This document shows positions 1 to 6,400 of a stretch of DNA of 13,130 nucleotides, piece after piece. Position 1 is the stretch's first letter, and each line of letters starts with the position of its first letter. The notes under the pieces are model-generated. The model was not told where the DNA came from. It did no database searches and worked only from the letters and a program-made list of their open reading frames with translations. A program made the position numbers and the translations under genes. This DNA comes from Actinomycetota bacterium (GTDB lineage: Bacteria > Actinomycetota > Acidimicrobiia > Spongiisociales > ZC4RG35): positions 1 through 13,130 of the forward strand of contig QGUS01000026.1 in NCBI GenBank assembly GCA_003242515.1, read 5' to 3'.

Positions 1-523
1 TGCCCACCCGCCGCGGCTGGGAGGTCCAGTCGAGGGCGTGGTCGGAGGTGACGATCTTCTCCCCGTCGATCTCGTATCCGGGGATGGTCCGGGCGTGGGA
101 GCCGGTGGCGAGGATGACCTTGGACGCCTCGACGGTGCGGGTCCCGCCCTCGGCCAGGGCGACATCGACCCGGTTCGGGGAGGCAAGGCGGCCGGTCCCC
201 TGGATCACCTCGATGCCGCGGGACTTGAGCAGCCCCGAGAGACCGCGGACGACGCCGTCGACCGTCTTGTTCTTCTTCGCCAGCGCCGCCGCCCAGTCGA
301 GCTTCGGCTCGGAGGTCACCACGCCGTACTCCGCCGCCTCGGCGACCGTGGTGTACACCTCGGCGATGTGGAGCCACTGCTTGGCGGGGATGCAGCCCCG
401 GATCAGGCAGGTGCCCCCCGGGCGGTCCTTCTCGATCAGGGCTACCTCTAGGTCGAAGTTGCGGGCATAGAGGGCCGCGGCGTATCCGCCCGGCCCGCCT
501 CCGATGATTGCGACGTCTACCAA
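1..523 (-). CDS. lpd: Dihydrolipoamide dehydrogenase, N-terminal part (cut by window edge)
   Basis: FAD-dependent disulfide oxidoreductase, the E3 subunit that reoxidises lipoyl groups of 2-oxoacid dehydrogenase or glycine cleavage complexes and passes electrons to NAD+. The 174 visible residues begin with the FAD-binding Rossmann fingerprint GGGPGGYAAA (residues 8-17), then the acidic end of strand 2 (E31-K32), then the redox-active disulfide segment GGTCLIRGCIPAK, with cysteines 39 and 44 in CxxxxC spacing. An ATGSH stretch near residue 148 is the second FAD-contact motif. The NAD and dimerisation domains lie outside the window. The start is TTG at 521-523: it gives the usual short lead into the Rossmann strand and has an AGGAAAGG ribosome site six bases upstream. 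Within the pyridine nucleotide-disulfide reductase family, Lpd is favoured over mercuric or glutathione reductase by the CIPAK context, but without the C-terminal half the exact member is not certain. Confidence 0.88.
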   Translation of the reverse strand, partial: MVDVAIIGGGPGGYAAALYARNFDLEVALIEKDRPGGTCLIRGCIPAKQWLHIAEVYTTVAEAAEYGVVTSEPKLDWAAALAKKNKTVDGVVRGLSGLLKSRGIEVIQGTGRLASPNRVDVALAEGGTRTVEASKVILATGSHARTIPGYEIDGEKIVTSDHALDWTSQPRRVG

Positions 524-529
524 GACCGG

Positions 530-537
530 CCTTTCCT
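530..537 (-). promoter_or_regulatory. Ribosome binding site of lpd
   Basis: AGGAAAGG on the minus strand, six bases before a TTG codon. It supports the TTG start of lpd, where no ATG or GTG is available near the Rossmann strand. It also contrasts with most other first genes here, which lack such a site. Confidence 0.6.
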
Positions 538-562
538 GTTCGAACGATGGCTGGGAGTTGTG

Positions 563-568
563 AGCCTA
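563..568 (-). promoter_or_regulatory. Possible -10 box for lpd
   Basis: TAGGCT fits the TANNNT pattern seen before other genes in this window. Here it would give a leader of about 30 bases that includes the ribosome site at 530-537. No convincing -35 hexamer is visible. Confidence 0.35.
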
Positions 569-651
569 GTTTGGCCTGTCGCTACTCCGACGGGACCACC
601 GATCAGTGCCACTGAACACTACCGGATTCGCGAACAGCGCGGGCGTTCATA

Positions 652-664
652 CGGCGGTCCGCCG
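652..664. repeat. Short GC-rich inverted repeat upstream of the small membrane gene
   Basis: CGGCGGTCCGCCG is a perfect 6-base inverted repeat around one central base. It lies about 25 bases upstream of the -10 box at 690-695, a possible operator position. At this GC content such a palindrome can arise by chance, so this is a weak call. Confidence 0.2.
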
Positions 665-689
665 GGCTCGTGAAGGCGCCCGACGCCAC

Positions 690-702
690 TACCCTGCGGT
701 CC
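690..702 (+). promoter_or_regulatory. Leaderless-type promoter of the 31-residue membrane gene
   Basis: The -10 box TACCCT (690-695) is followed by exactly seven bases and then GTG at 703, so transcription would begin at or next to the start codon. There is no purine-rich ribosome site. The same box and spacing recur before fumC. Confidence 0.5.
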
Positions 703-798
703 GTGCCCACCCGCTGGCTCCTGATCACCTCCGCCGTCCTCGCCGTCGTCATCGTCGTGGCCGCGGCCATCTGGCTGTGGCGTCTCCTCGGGCTGTGA
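703..798 (+). CDS. Small single-span membrane protein (31 aa)
   Basis: Not recognised. The frame reads MPTRWLLITSAVLAVVIVVA, then AAIWLWRLLGL and stop. It has one positively charged residue near the N-terminus, a hydrophobic stretch of about 20 residues (6-25) rich in V, A, I and L, then W-L-W-R, which looks like a membrane-interface end. Support for a real gene: the -10 box seven bases upstream, and a stop codon that overlaps the hydrolase start as GTGA (795-798), the classic layout for translational coupling. An in-frame GTG at 670 would add 11 residues but would lie upstream of the proposed -10 box. The function is unknown; it could anchor or localise the hydrolase, or act mainly as a translated leader. 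It is too short for homology to be judged by eye. Confidence 0.55.
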   Translation: MPTRWLLITSAVLAVVIVVAAAIWLWRLLGL

Positions 799-1388
799 CC
801 GAACGGATCACCCTCACCACGGCCGACGGCGTCGTCCTCGAGACCAAGGTCGACCATGCCGAGCAACCCACCCGGGTGGCCGTGCTCTGCCATCCCCACC
901 CGCAGTACGGCGGGACCATGAACACCCCGCTGATGATCGCCATGACCCGGGTCCTCGTCGCCCGTGGCCACACGGTGGTCCGGTTCAACTTCCGGGGTGT
1001 CGGCGAGTCGACCGGCGAGCACACCCAGGGCGAGAAGGAGATCGAGGACGTCACCGCGGCCATGGAGTACGCCCGGGCCCTGGGCCTGCGGATCGGGATC
1101 GGCGGGTGGTCGTTCGGCGCCCGGATGGCACTCCGCTGGGTGTCAGAGAACCGGGCGGAGATCCCCTACGCCGGAGTGGCTCCCCCGCCCCAGGGCCTCC
1201 CCGACAAGCTGCCGACGGGGCCGAAGAGGATCGTGCTCGGCACCCGGGACCAGGTGATCGACGGCGCGGCGCTCCAGGAGTACGCCATCGCCCGGGGGAT
1301 CGACCTGGTGCTCACGCCCGGCGACCACTTCTTCCACGGCCGGGGCGAGAAGATCGGACTGCTCATCGCCGAGGGCCTGGAACGCTGA
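795..1388 (+). CDS. Alpha/beta hydrolase, COG2945-like
   Basis: Predicted soluble serine hydrolase of 197 residues; substrate unknown. The chain has the pattern of the COG2945 family: the CHPHPQYGGTM segment (32-42) that forms the oxyanion region, RFNFRGVGES (63-72), the nucleophile elbow GWSFGA with Ser106, a candidate acid at Asp152 in GTRDQ, and the catalytic His178 in GDHFFHGR near the C-terminus. The length matches the compact, lid-free members of the family. The GTG at 795 is chosen because it overlaps the stop of the small membrane gene as GTGA and because homology-like sequence begins directly after it. A longer open frame back to 606 encodes arginine-rich filler that is antisense-like and out of frame with the membrane peptide. 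The gene probably forms a two-gene unit with that peptide. Family assignment is good; biological role is not known. Confidence 0.85.
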   Translation: MTERITLTTADGVVLETKVDHAEQPTRVAVLCHPHPQYGGTMNTPLMIAMTRVLVARGHTVVRFNFRGVGESTGEHTQGEKEIEDVTAAMEYARALGLRIGIGGWSFGARMALRWVSENRAEIPYAGVAPPPQGLPDKLPTGPKRIVLGTRDQVIDGAALQEYAIARGIDLVLTPGDHFFHGRGEKIGLLIAEGLER

Positions 1389-1440
1389 GGGGCGGCCGAA
1401 GGCTGCGCCTCATCCGGCGCCGGGCTCAGATGCGCCGCTG

Positions 1441-1647
1441 TCAGGCGGCGGGCTCGAAACCCCGGTTACGCGCCTCGTCGAGCGTGTCCGGACCGAAGGT
1501 CTGGATCATGCAACGCCCGACCAGGTCGTCGGCCTCGACCCGGGCCTTCAGCTCCTCGAACTGGGCCGGGTCGTCGCAGTCGTAGACCCGCATGGTGTCC
1601 CGGACGCCGACGAACCGGTGCTCTTCGAACCGGGGCAGACGGCTCAC
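1441..1647 (-). CDS. Conserved-looking small protein (68 aa), third gene of the cassette
   Basis: Not recognised. It is a 68-residue acidic, soluble protein starting MSRLPRFEEHRFVGVRDTMR, with a single cysteine in VYDCDD and a second in VGRCMI. It has no signal peptide or membrane span. The amphipathic middle (residues 26-41, PAQFEELKARVEADDL) looks helical. The GTG start (1645-1647) overlaps the stop of the zinc-ribbon gene as GTGA, so translation is probably coupled. A longer frame running upstream is antisense-like noise in the zinc-ribbon region and was discarded. It could partner with the two upstream products; nothing in the sequence gives a biochemical activity. Confidence 0.7.
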   Translation of the reverse strand: MSRLPRFEEHRFVGVRDTMRVYDCDDPAQFEELKARVEADDLVGRCMIQTFGPDTLDEARNRGFEPAA

Positions 1648-1931
1648 TGCTCCCGGTCTTCCTCGACGTCCTGGCCGGTGGGCACCTGGGCGTTGCAATT
1701 GGGACAGGTGGCCACGGCGATCCTGCCCACGACGAAGCTGAACTCGCACTCCGGGCAGGTGATGCGGGGCAGCGCCGGCGGCGGGGCCTGCTGCTCGAAG
1801 AACCCGCCCTCGGCCTGATCCTGAGGTCCCGCGGCCCTCACCACGTTCACGGAACCGCAGACGGGACAGGCATACCGGCCCGAACCCGCGACCTCGAACT
1901 GTGTGCGGCACGCACCGCAACGGACCCTCAT
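1644..1931 (-). CDS. Double zinc-ribbon protein (95 aa), second gene of the cassette
   Basis: Two zinc-ribbon-like modules separated by a linker rich in Q, P and A. The first has CxxC pairs at C5/C8 (RCGAC) and C22/C25 (CPVC). The second has C59/C62 (CPEC) and C76/C79 (CPNC). The N-terminal ribbon resembles the MJ0042-type zinc finger found at the start of many bacterial proteins; that comparison is from family knowledge and not tested. The tail is acidic (GQDVEEDREQ). The ATG at 1929-1931 overlaps the upstream membrane-protein stop as ATGA and has GAGGA just before it, so the start is well supported. Such ribbons can bind nucleic acid or protein; which applies here cannot be told from the sequence. 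The gene is flanked on both sides by overlapping genes, which argues for a common function. Confidence 0.8.
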   Translation of the reverse strand: MRVRCGACRTQFEVAGSGRYACPVCGSVNVVRAAGPQDQAEGGFFEQQAPPPALPRITCPECEFSFVVGRIAVATCPNCNAQVPTGQDVEEDREQ

Positions 1932-2368
1932 TCCTCTTCTTCTCCCTGATTCGCTACGGGGTCGCCCACCGCGCCGATGGCTACGAGGTAGTCGGCTTCG
2001 AGCGCGAGCACGGTGGCGATGTCGTCGAAAGAGTAGGTCACGCCGTGCTTTGACTGAATCTCGGACTGGATCCACTGGATGGAGGCATCGTGTCCGCCGG
2101 CGATCGTGTCCACCGGGTTGCGCCGGTCGTCCTGGGCGAGACCCTGGAGGTAGTGGAGCTCGTAGTCGAGGATCCGCCGCACGTCGGCTCGGTTCAACCT
2201 CACCCCCTCGGGGAGGCGTTCGAGGATGTGGAGGACGGCGTGCTCCACCACGTACTCGAGGGGCTGGTAGGTGGGACGGGCCCGGGCCTGCTGCCACACG
2301 AGGAGCGCCATGATCAGGAGCAGGACCCCGCCGAGGAAGGCAGCGAAGAACAGGATGGCGCCGGTCAC
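1928..2368 (-). CDS. Membrane-anchored protein of unknown function (146 aa), first gene of the cassette
   Basis: Not recognised. The N-terminus is one hydrophobic span (about residues 4-25, ending LIMALLVW) followed by QQARAR, so by the positive-inside rule the remaining ~115 residues should be cytoplasmic. That domain is mostly helical in appearance: EYVVEHAVLHILERLPEG, then NRADVRRILDYELHYLQGLA, a G/H-rich turn (AGGHD), an amphipathic stretch, SFDDIATVLALEADYLVAIG, and an acidic tail ending EEEE. The GTG at 2366-2368 is chosen because hydrophobic sequence starts at once and a -10-like CATACT lies six bases upstream; the longer frame to 2548 overlaps the acyl-CoA dehydrogenase gene antisense-wise. 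It is the promoter-proximal gene of three coupled genes. The function is unknown. Confidence 0.75.
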   Translation of the reverse strand: MTGAILFFAAFLGGVLLLIMALLVWQQARARPTYQPLEYVVEHAVLHILERLPEGVRLNRADVRRILDYELHYLQGLAQDDRRNPVDTIAGGHDASIQWIQSEIQSKHGVTYSFDDIATVLALEADYLVAIGAVGDPVANQGEEEE

Positions 2369-2380
2369 GGTTGAAGTATG
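2369..2380 (-). promoter_or_regulatory. Candidate leaderless promoter of the three-gene cassette
   Basis: CATACT (2375-2380 on the minus strand) followed by six bases and GTG. It matches the -10 consensus TATAAT at four of six positions and lacks the first T of the TANNNT pattern seen elsewhere. No ribosome site precedes the GTG. Confidence 0.4.
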
Positions 2381-2414
2381 GGCGGCGGGTCGTCGGTAGC
2401 GCAAAGACGGGATC

Positions 2415-2448
2415 GGGCCCACCGGGACGCGCGGAGCCCGGTCGGCCC
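2415..2448 (-). terminator. Strong hairpin after the acyl-CoA dehydrogenase gene
   Basis: The arms GGGCCCACCGGG and CCCGGTCGGCCC pair over 12 positions with one mismatch and a 10-base loop. The hairpin starts 11 bases after the fadE stop. Read on the minus strand, it is followed by GATCCCGTCTTTG, a weak T tract only, so it may be a GC-rich intrinsic terminator or simply a 3' end stabiliser. It separates fadE from the promoter of the downstream cassette. Confidence 0.5.
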
Positions 2449-2459
2449 CGGACCCACGG

Positions 2460-4253
2460 TCAGAAGGCCTCGACGGGCAGGTCCATGAGCGAGCCGTCCT
2501 CCCCCTGGGCGCGCTGTGAGCGGGCGGCCACCTTCGGGGCGACGTCACGGACCAGCCAGCGGGCCGCCGCCACCTTGCCCTGATAGAAAGGGTCGTCCCC
2601 CGCCTTGGGCAGGGCGATCTCGGCCTGGCGGAGCATCAGCCAGGAAATGACCACCTCGGCGATGGACTCGAGCAGCGGCGTGGCCTGGAGGCCGACCTTG
2701 TAGATCTCCTCCGCCTGGCCGCCCATGCTGGCGAGCAGGTGCTCCACCATCTTCCCGATGTGGGCCTGGGCGTCGTCGAGCATCTTCCCGAGCAACTCCC
2801 GCTCGGATGCCAGCGCGTCGTCGGCGTCACCGGCCTTGACGAACTCGGCGATCTCGGCGGACAGGGAGGCGAGAGCGGCGCCCTGGTCCCGGGCGATCTT
2901 CCGGAAGAACAGGTCGAGAGCCTGGATGCCGGTCGTGCCCTCGTAGATGGTGTCGATCTTGGCGTCCCGGATGTACTGCTCCAGCGGGTAGTCCTGCGTG
3001 TAGCCGGAGCCGCCGAAGACCTGCAGCGCAAGGGAGAGGAGGCCGTAGGCCTTCTCGGAGGAGTAGCCCTTCACCAGCGGGAGGAGCAGGTCGTTGCGAC
3101 GTGCCCAGATGTCGTCCTCCGGGTGGAGACGCTCCATGTCCTGGACCCAGCCCGTGTAGAGGCACAGCGCCCGCAGACCCTCGGCGTACGCCTTCTGCTC
3201 CATGAGCATCCGGCGGACGTCGGGGTGACGGATGATCGGGACCCGCGGGGCGGTCTTGTCGGACGCCTGGGTCAGGTCGGCGCCCTGGATCCGCTGCTGG
3301 GCGTACTCGAGGGCGTTGAGGTAGCCCGTGGACAGGGTCCCCATGGCCTTGACGCCGATCATCATCCGGGCGTACTCGATGACCCGGAACATCTGGCGGA
3401 TGCCGTCGTGCTTGTCGCCTACCAGGTAGCCGACCGCCGGGATCTCGCCACCGAAGGTGAGCTCGCAGGTGGCGGAGCCCTTGAGGCCCATCTTCTTCTC
3501 GATGTTGGTGGCGAAGACGCCGTTGCGCGGGCCGAGGCTGCCGTCGGGGTTCACCAGGTACTTCGGGACCATGAAGAGCGACAGGCCCTTGGTGCCCGGG
3601 CCGGCGCCCACGGGACGGGCCAGGACGAGGTGGATGATGTTCTCGGCGGAGTCGTGCTCACCCGAGGTGATGAAGCGCTTCACCCCCTCGATGTGCCAGG
3701 TGCCGTCGCCCTGGTCGATCGCCTTGGTGGTGCCGGCGCCGACGTCGGACCCGGCGTCGGGCTCGGTGAGCACCATGGTGCCCGCCCAGCCGCGCTCGGC
3801 CCAGAGCCTGGCGAACTCCTTCTGCTCCTCGGTGCCCTCCTCGAAGAGGACCCGGGCGAAGAGCGCGCCACCTGCGTAGAACTGGACGGTGGTGTTGGCG
3901 GCGCAGAGCATCTCCGTCATCGACCAGGTGACGGGGGCCGGCATCGGGGTGCCACCCATCTCCACGGGCAGGCCGATGCTGTCCCAGCCACCCTCCTTGA
4001 AGGCGGCGATGCTCTTCTTGACCGACTCGGGGAGCTTGATCTCGCCGTTCTCCAGCTTCAGGGGGATGCGGTCCTGATCGACGTAGGAGGCGGCGTAGTC
4101 CTCGCGGGCGAGACGCTCGATCTCGGAGAGGACGTCACGGATCGTGTCGGAGTCGACCCCGGGCCAGAGGTCCTCCTTCAGGTAGTCCTGAACCCGGAGG
4201 AACTCGAAGACGTTGAACTCGATGTCGCGCAGGTTCGACTTGTAGTGGCTCAC
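2460..4253 (-). CDS. fadE5-like: Acyl-CoA dehydrogenase, FadE5 type (597 aa)
   Basis: FAD enzyme catalysing the first step of fatty acid beta-oxidation, oxidation of acyl-CoA to trans-2-enoyl-CoA. The N-terminus SHYKSNLRDIEFNVFEFL is, from memory, typical of mycobacterial FadE5, and the length (about 600 versus about 380 for classic acyl-CoA dehydrogenases) fits that subfamily with its extra C-terminal helical domain. Visible signatures are the flavin/substrate loop TEPDAGSDVG (about residues 163-172), FGGSGYTQDYPLEQYIRDA before the active site, and DTIYEGTTGIQ with the likely catalytic base Glu438. The GTG start at 4251-4253 is preferred because it gives MSHYKSN and lies seven bases after a -10 box; the in-frame ATG at 4260-4262 would overlap that box. 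The gene is divergent from tetR, with an inverted repeat inside its promoter, so repression by that TetR protein is likely. Chain-length preference cannot be read from the sequence. Confidence 0.93.
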   Translation of the reverse strand: MSHYKSNLRDIEFNVFEFLRVQDYLKEDLWPGVDSDTIRDVLSEIERLAREDYAASYVDQDRIPLKLENGEIKLPESVKKSIAAFKEGGWDSIGLPVEMGGTPMPAPVTWSMTEMLCAANTTVQFYAGGALFARVLFEEGTEEQKEFARLWAERGWAGTMVLTEPDAGSDVGAGTTKAIDQGDGTWHIEGVKRFITSGEHDSAENIIHLVLARPVGAGPGTKGLSLFMVPKYLVNPDGSLGPRNGVFATNIEKKMGLKGSATCELTFGGEIPAVGYLVGDKHDGIRQMFRVIEYARMMIGVKAMGTLSTGYLNALEYAQQRIQGADLTQASDKTAPRVPIIRHPDVRRMLMEQKAYAEGLRALCLYTGWVQDMERLHPEDDIWARRNDLLLPLVKGYSSEKAYGLLSLALQVFGGSGYTQDYPLEQYIRDAKIDTIYEGTTGIQALDLFFRKIARDQGAALASLSAEIAEFVKAGDADDALASERELLGKMLDDAQAHIGKMVEHLLASMGGQAEEIYKVGLQATPLLESIAEVVISWLMLRQAEIALPKAGDDPFYQGKVAAARWLVRDVAPKVAARSQRAQGEDGSLMDLPVEAF

Positions 4254-4266
4254 GGGCTCCATCGTA
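4254..4266 (-). promoter_or_regulatory. Leaderless-type promoter of fadE
   Basis: TACGAT (4261-4266 on the minus strand), then seven bases, then GTG at 4253. The upstream in-frame ATG shares its A and T with the last two bases of the box, so it should not be in the transcript. The inverted repeat at 4269-4284 starts three bases from the box and fills the -10/-35 spacer. Confidence 0.5.
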
Positions 4267-4268
4267 AT

Positions 4269-4284
4269 TTGAGCGAACGCTCAA
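4269..4284. promoter_or_regulatory. Candidate TetR operator
   Basis: TTGAGCGAACGCTCAA is a perfect inverted repeat with 7-base arms around AA, in the short gap between divergent fadE and tetR. It sits between the -10 box and the expected -35 position of fadE, and about 34 bases upstream of the tetR -10 box. Size, symmetry and place are those of a TetR-family dimer site. Bound protein should block fadE directly; its effect on tetR is less certain. Confidence 0.6.
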
Positions 4285-4317
4285 TGTCTAGTGACCTTCG
4301 GCCCTCTCTCCCCCGGT

Positions 4318-4331
4318 TACGCTGCGCCACG
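4318..4331 (+). promoter_or_regulatory. Leaderless-type promoter of tetR
   Basis: TACGCT (4318-4323) followed by eight bases and ATG at 4332. No ribosome site lies before the ATG. The box fits the TANNNT pattern of the other first genes. Confidence 0.4.
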
Positions 4332-4889
4332 ATGCGATACCGAAGAGGCCTGGAGGCGCGCGAGCGCATCCTGCGCGCCACCCGGACCCTGATCGCCGAC
4401 GTCGGCCTCGAGGGCACCACGATCAAGCGGATCTGCGAGCGGGCGGAGGTGCTCCCCGGGAGCTTCTACAACCTCTTCGACTCCAAGGAGCAGGCGATCC
4501 TCAGCGTGGTCCGGGAGGCCATCGACGCGGTCGACCCCGACCCCGAGCACAAGGGTCCCGACAGCCTCGACGACCTCATCGACGCTTACATCCGATTCGT
4601 GACCGAGCAGGAGGACCTGGCGCGGGTCTACATCGCCATCGCGGTCTCGGCCGGGCGCAACCGCACCGAGCTGAAGCAGCGCGTCCTCCGCCACCACGAG
4701 GGGCGGGTGGAGCGCTTCGCCGGGGCCATCACGCGGGCCCGGCCCGAGCTCGACGCCACCGAGGCCCGGCAGCGGGCGGAGCGGCTGGTCACCTCGCTCA
4801 ACGGTATGACCCTGCACTACGTCCTCGACCCGACCTTCGACCTCGCCGGGCACGTCCGGGCCCTGGCCACCGAGACCGTGGGAGTCTGA
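4332..4889 (+). CDS. TetR-family transcriptional regulator (185 aa)
   Basis: One-component repressor-type regulator. Residues 8-53 form the TetR DNA-binding head: EARERILRATRTLIADVGL, TTIKRICERAEVLPGSFYNL and FDSKEQ match the helix-turn-helix pattern ending in the usual G-x-FY-x-LF-x-SKE. The C-terminal two thirds is a helical ligand and dimer domain with no obvious assignment. The ATG at 4332 gives a standard short lead into the first helix; a much longer frame to the left is antisense to fadE and is not real. The protein is divergent from fadE, with a perfect inverted repeat between them, and is followed nine bases later by an oxidoreductase gene in the same direction. By analogy with other TetR proteins beside acyl-CoA dehydrogenase genes, a CoA ester or fatty acid ligand is plausible; this is inference. 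Confidence 0.9.
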   Translation: MRYRRGLEARERILRATRTLIADVGLEGTTIKRICERAEVLPGSFYNLFDSKEQAILSVVREAIDAVDPDPEHKGPDSLDDLIDAYIRFVTEQEDLARVYIAIAVSAGRNRTELKQRVLRHHEGRVERFAGAITRARPELDATEARQRAERLVTSLNGMTLHYVLDPTFDLAGHVRALATETVGV

Positions 4890-4896
4890 GGAGGAG
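4890..4896 (+). promoter_or_regulatory. Ribosome binding site of the oxidoreductase after tetR
   Basis: GGAGGAG directly after the tetR stop and just before ATG 4899. This strong site shows internal operon genes here use classic ribosome binding, unlike the first genes of units. It supports co-transcription with tetR. Confidence 0.65.
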
Positions 4897-4898
4897 CG

Positions 4899-5810
4899 AT
4901 GGAACTGGCCATCCAGTCGAGAGGTTCCTGGGAGCTGGTCCGGGACACGGCGCTGTGGGTGGACTCCCACGGCCTCGCCGCCTTCGCCATGCCCGACCAT
5001 TACGTCAACCGGGGCGGACGGTCCGTCCCCGCCCACGACCAGCCCACCCACCTCGCCGCTCTCGCCGCGGTCACCTCCACCGTGGAACTGGTCTCCCTGA
5101 TGAACCCGGTGACCTTTCGCCACCCGGCCGTCCTCTACAAGATCGGCGTCACCATCGACGAGATCTCGGGCGGCCGCTTCCGCCTCGGTCTCGGGGCCGG
5201 ATGGATGGACGACGAGTTCCAGGCCTACGGCATCCCCTATCCCCCGCTCAAGGAGCGGATGGACCTGCTGGAGGAGGCGATGGCCTACCTCCGGGCGGCG
5301 ATCACCCCGGGTGCCGTCGGCTTCGAGGGCAGGCACTACCGGCTCGAGGAGTTCGACCCCCACCCCCACCCCATCGACCTCCGCCTGGTCATGGGCGGCG
5401 AGGCGGGGCCACGGTCGCTGTCGATCGCCTTGCGATACGCCGACGAGTACAACCTCACCCTGACCGACCCCGACATCTTCCGCCGGGCCCGGGAGCAGGG
5501 GCGGGAGGGGCTGGTGGAGGCGGGCCGCTCCCCCGACGCGATCCGCTGGACCGCCCTCGGCCCCGGCGTGGCGGCGGTGAAGGAGTCCGACTACCGGCGC
5601 TTCCTGGAGCGGATGTCTCAGATCACGGGCCAGACCACCGAGCGGATCGAACAGGTCTACCGGGAGAAGAAGATCCCCCACGGCCCCGGCTCGCAGGCCC
5701 GGGACATGCTCGCCGAGCTGGAGGCGGCCGGCTGCGAGCGGTACTACATCCAGATCTTCGGCCTCACCCCGTCCGAGCTGGACCTCCTGGTCGAGGCCTA
5801 CCAGGGCTGA
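4899..5810 (+). CDS. Luciferase-like (LLM class) F420-dependent-type oxidoreductase (303 aa)
   Basis: TIM-barrel flavin or F420 oxidoreductase of the bacterial luciferase superfamily. Diagnostic stretches are MPDHYVNRGG (31-40), NPVTFRHPAVLYKIGVTIDE (69-88), the core signature ISGGRFRLGLGAGWMDDEF (89-107), then RMDLLEEAMAYL, and VMGGEAGPRSLSIALRYADE in the second half. It resembles the group typified by Rv1855c of M. tuberculosis, recalled from family patterns rather than searched. The actinobacterial context favours F420 over FMN as cofactor, but the sequence does not prove it. The start is set by a strong ribosome site next to the tetR stop, so it is probably the second gene of a tetR operon. 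Its substrate is unknown; with tetR and fadE nearby, a lipid-related compound is possible. Confidence 0.88.
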   Translation: MELAIQSRGSWELVRDTALWVDSHGLAAFAMPDHYVNRGGRSVPAHDQPTHLAALAAVTSTVELVSLMNPVTFRHPAVLYKIGVTIDEISGGRFRLGLGAGWMDDEFQAYGIPYPPLKERMDLLEEAMAYLRAAITPGAVGFEGRHYRLEEFDPHPHPIDLRLVMGGEAGPRSLSIALRYADEYNLTLTDPDIFRRAREQGREGLVEAGRSPDAIRWTALGPGVAAVKESDYRRFLERMSQITGQTTERIEQVYREKKIPHGPGSQARDMLAELEAAGCERYYIQIFGLTPSELDLLVEAYQG

Positions 5811-5821
5811 GTTCGACCGCC

Positions 5822-5838
5822 GCACCCCGGGCCGGTGC
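5822..5838. terminator. Weak hairpin between convergent genes
   Basis: GCACC and GGTGC arms around a seven-base loop, shortly after the oxidoreductase stop and within the 98-base gap before the convergent deacylase end. There is no T tract. Nothing else is recognisable in this gap. Confidence 0.2.
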
Positions 5839-5908
5839 ATCGACTGCCCACCGACATCGACGGCGACTCCCACCAAGGGCGAACCGGATCGAGACACGGG
5901 ATGCCGGG

Positions 5909-6400
5909 TCAGGTGACGTCGGCCCAGATGGGGCCCGCCCACTCGTCGAGCTCGGCGATCGAGATGGGGAATACCGTGTTCGGCGTCCCGCCCGCGGCCC
6001 ACACGGGGTCGTTCCGCTTCAACTCCGGGTCGGCGAACACACGCAGCTTCCGGTCGTGCCCGAACGGCGGGGTGCCGCCGGCGGCGTAGCCGGTCGCATC
6101 CCTCACCTCGTCGAGCGTGGCCCGCCGGGCGCCGGAGGCACCGGCGGCCCCGGCCAGCTTGCCGGTGTCGAGCATCAGGTCGCCGGGGACAAGCGCCACG
6201 ACCGGCTCGTCCCCGTCCGGCCCGTGCACGACGAACACGAGGGACTTCACGATCGCCGCCACCGGGCAGCCGATGGCGTTGGCGGCATCCTCCGCGGTCT
6301 TGGTCCCCTCGGGGAAGAAGGTGATGCGGCCCGAGATCCCGGGAACCCGCTCGGCGAGCCGGAGGCTCGCGGCGGGGAGCTCAGGCGCTCCGGACGACAT
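5909..6400 (-). CDS. YbaK/EbsC-type aminoacyl-tRNA deacylase (163 aa)
   Basis: Stand-alone tRNA-editing domain of the YbaK/ProX superfamily, which hydrolyses mischarged aminoacyl-tRNA (often Cys-tRNA-Pro or Ala-tRNA-Pro). Visible pattern: TAEDAANAIGCPVAAIVKSLVF with the conserved lysine at 52, LVPGDLMLDTGKLAG, and the substrate-loop stretch GYAAGGTPPFGH (104-115). The length is typical for the family. The ATG start lies inside the end of the upstream luciferase-like gene (20-base overlap), with AAGGAG seven bases before it, so the pair is likely co-transcribed and coupled. Which tRNA and amino acid it edits cannot be assigned, since YbaK, ProX and related subgroups differ by few residues. Confidence 0.88.
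   Translation of the reverse strand: MSSGAPELPAASLRLAERVPGISGRITFFPEGTKTAEDAANAIGCPVAAIVKSLVFVVHGPDGDEPVVALVPGDLMLDTGKLAGAAGASGARRATLDEVRDATGYAAGGTPPFGHDRKLRVFADPELKRNDPVWAAGGTPNTVFPISIAELDEWAGPIWADVT

Noticed and set aside
1403..1440. GC-rich self-complementary stretch between the convergent hydrolase and 68-residue genes
   Set aside because: Contains the palindrome CCGGCGCCGG but the flanks pair poorly and there is no T tract, so I could not support a terminator.
2739..4331. Long rightward open frame running into tetR, giving a 716-residue reading
   Set aside because: Its first 531 codons are antisense to fadE, rich in G, L, V, D and without any family signature; only the part from ATG 4332 is the regulator. 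Long antisense frames are expected at this GC content.
5838..5880. Two similar CATCGAC...CCCACC stretches in the gap after the first luciferase-like gene
   Set aside because: Imperfect, only two copies and of differing length; not a convincing repeat or attachment site.
4317..6002. Leftward 561-residue open frame opposite tetR and the first luciferase-like gene
   Set aside because: Low-complexity G/V/D/L composition, no motifs, and fully antisense to two clear genes.
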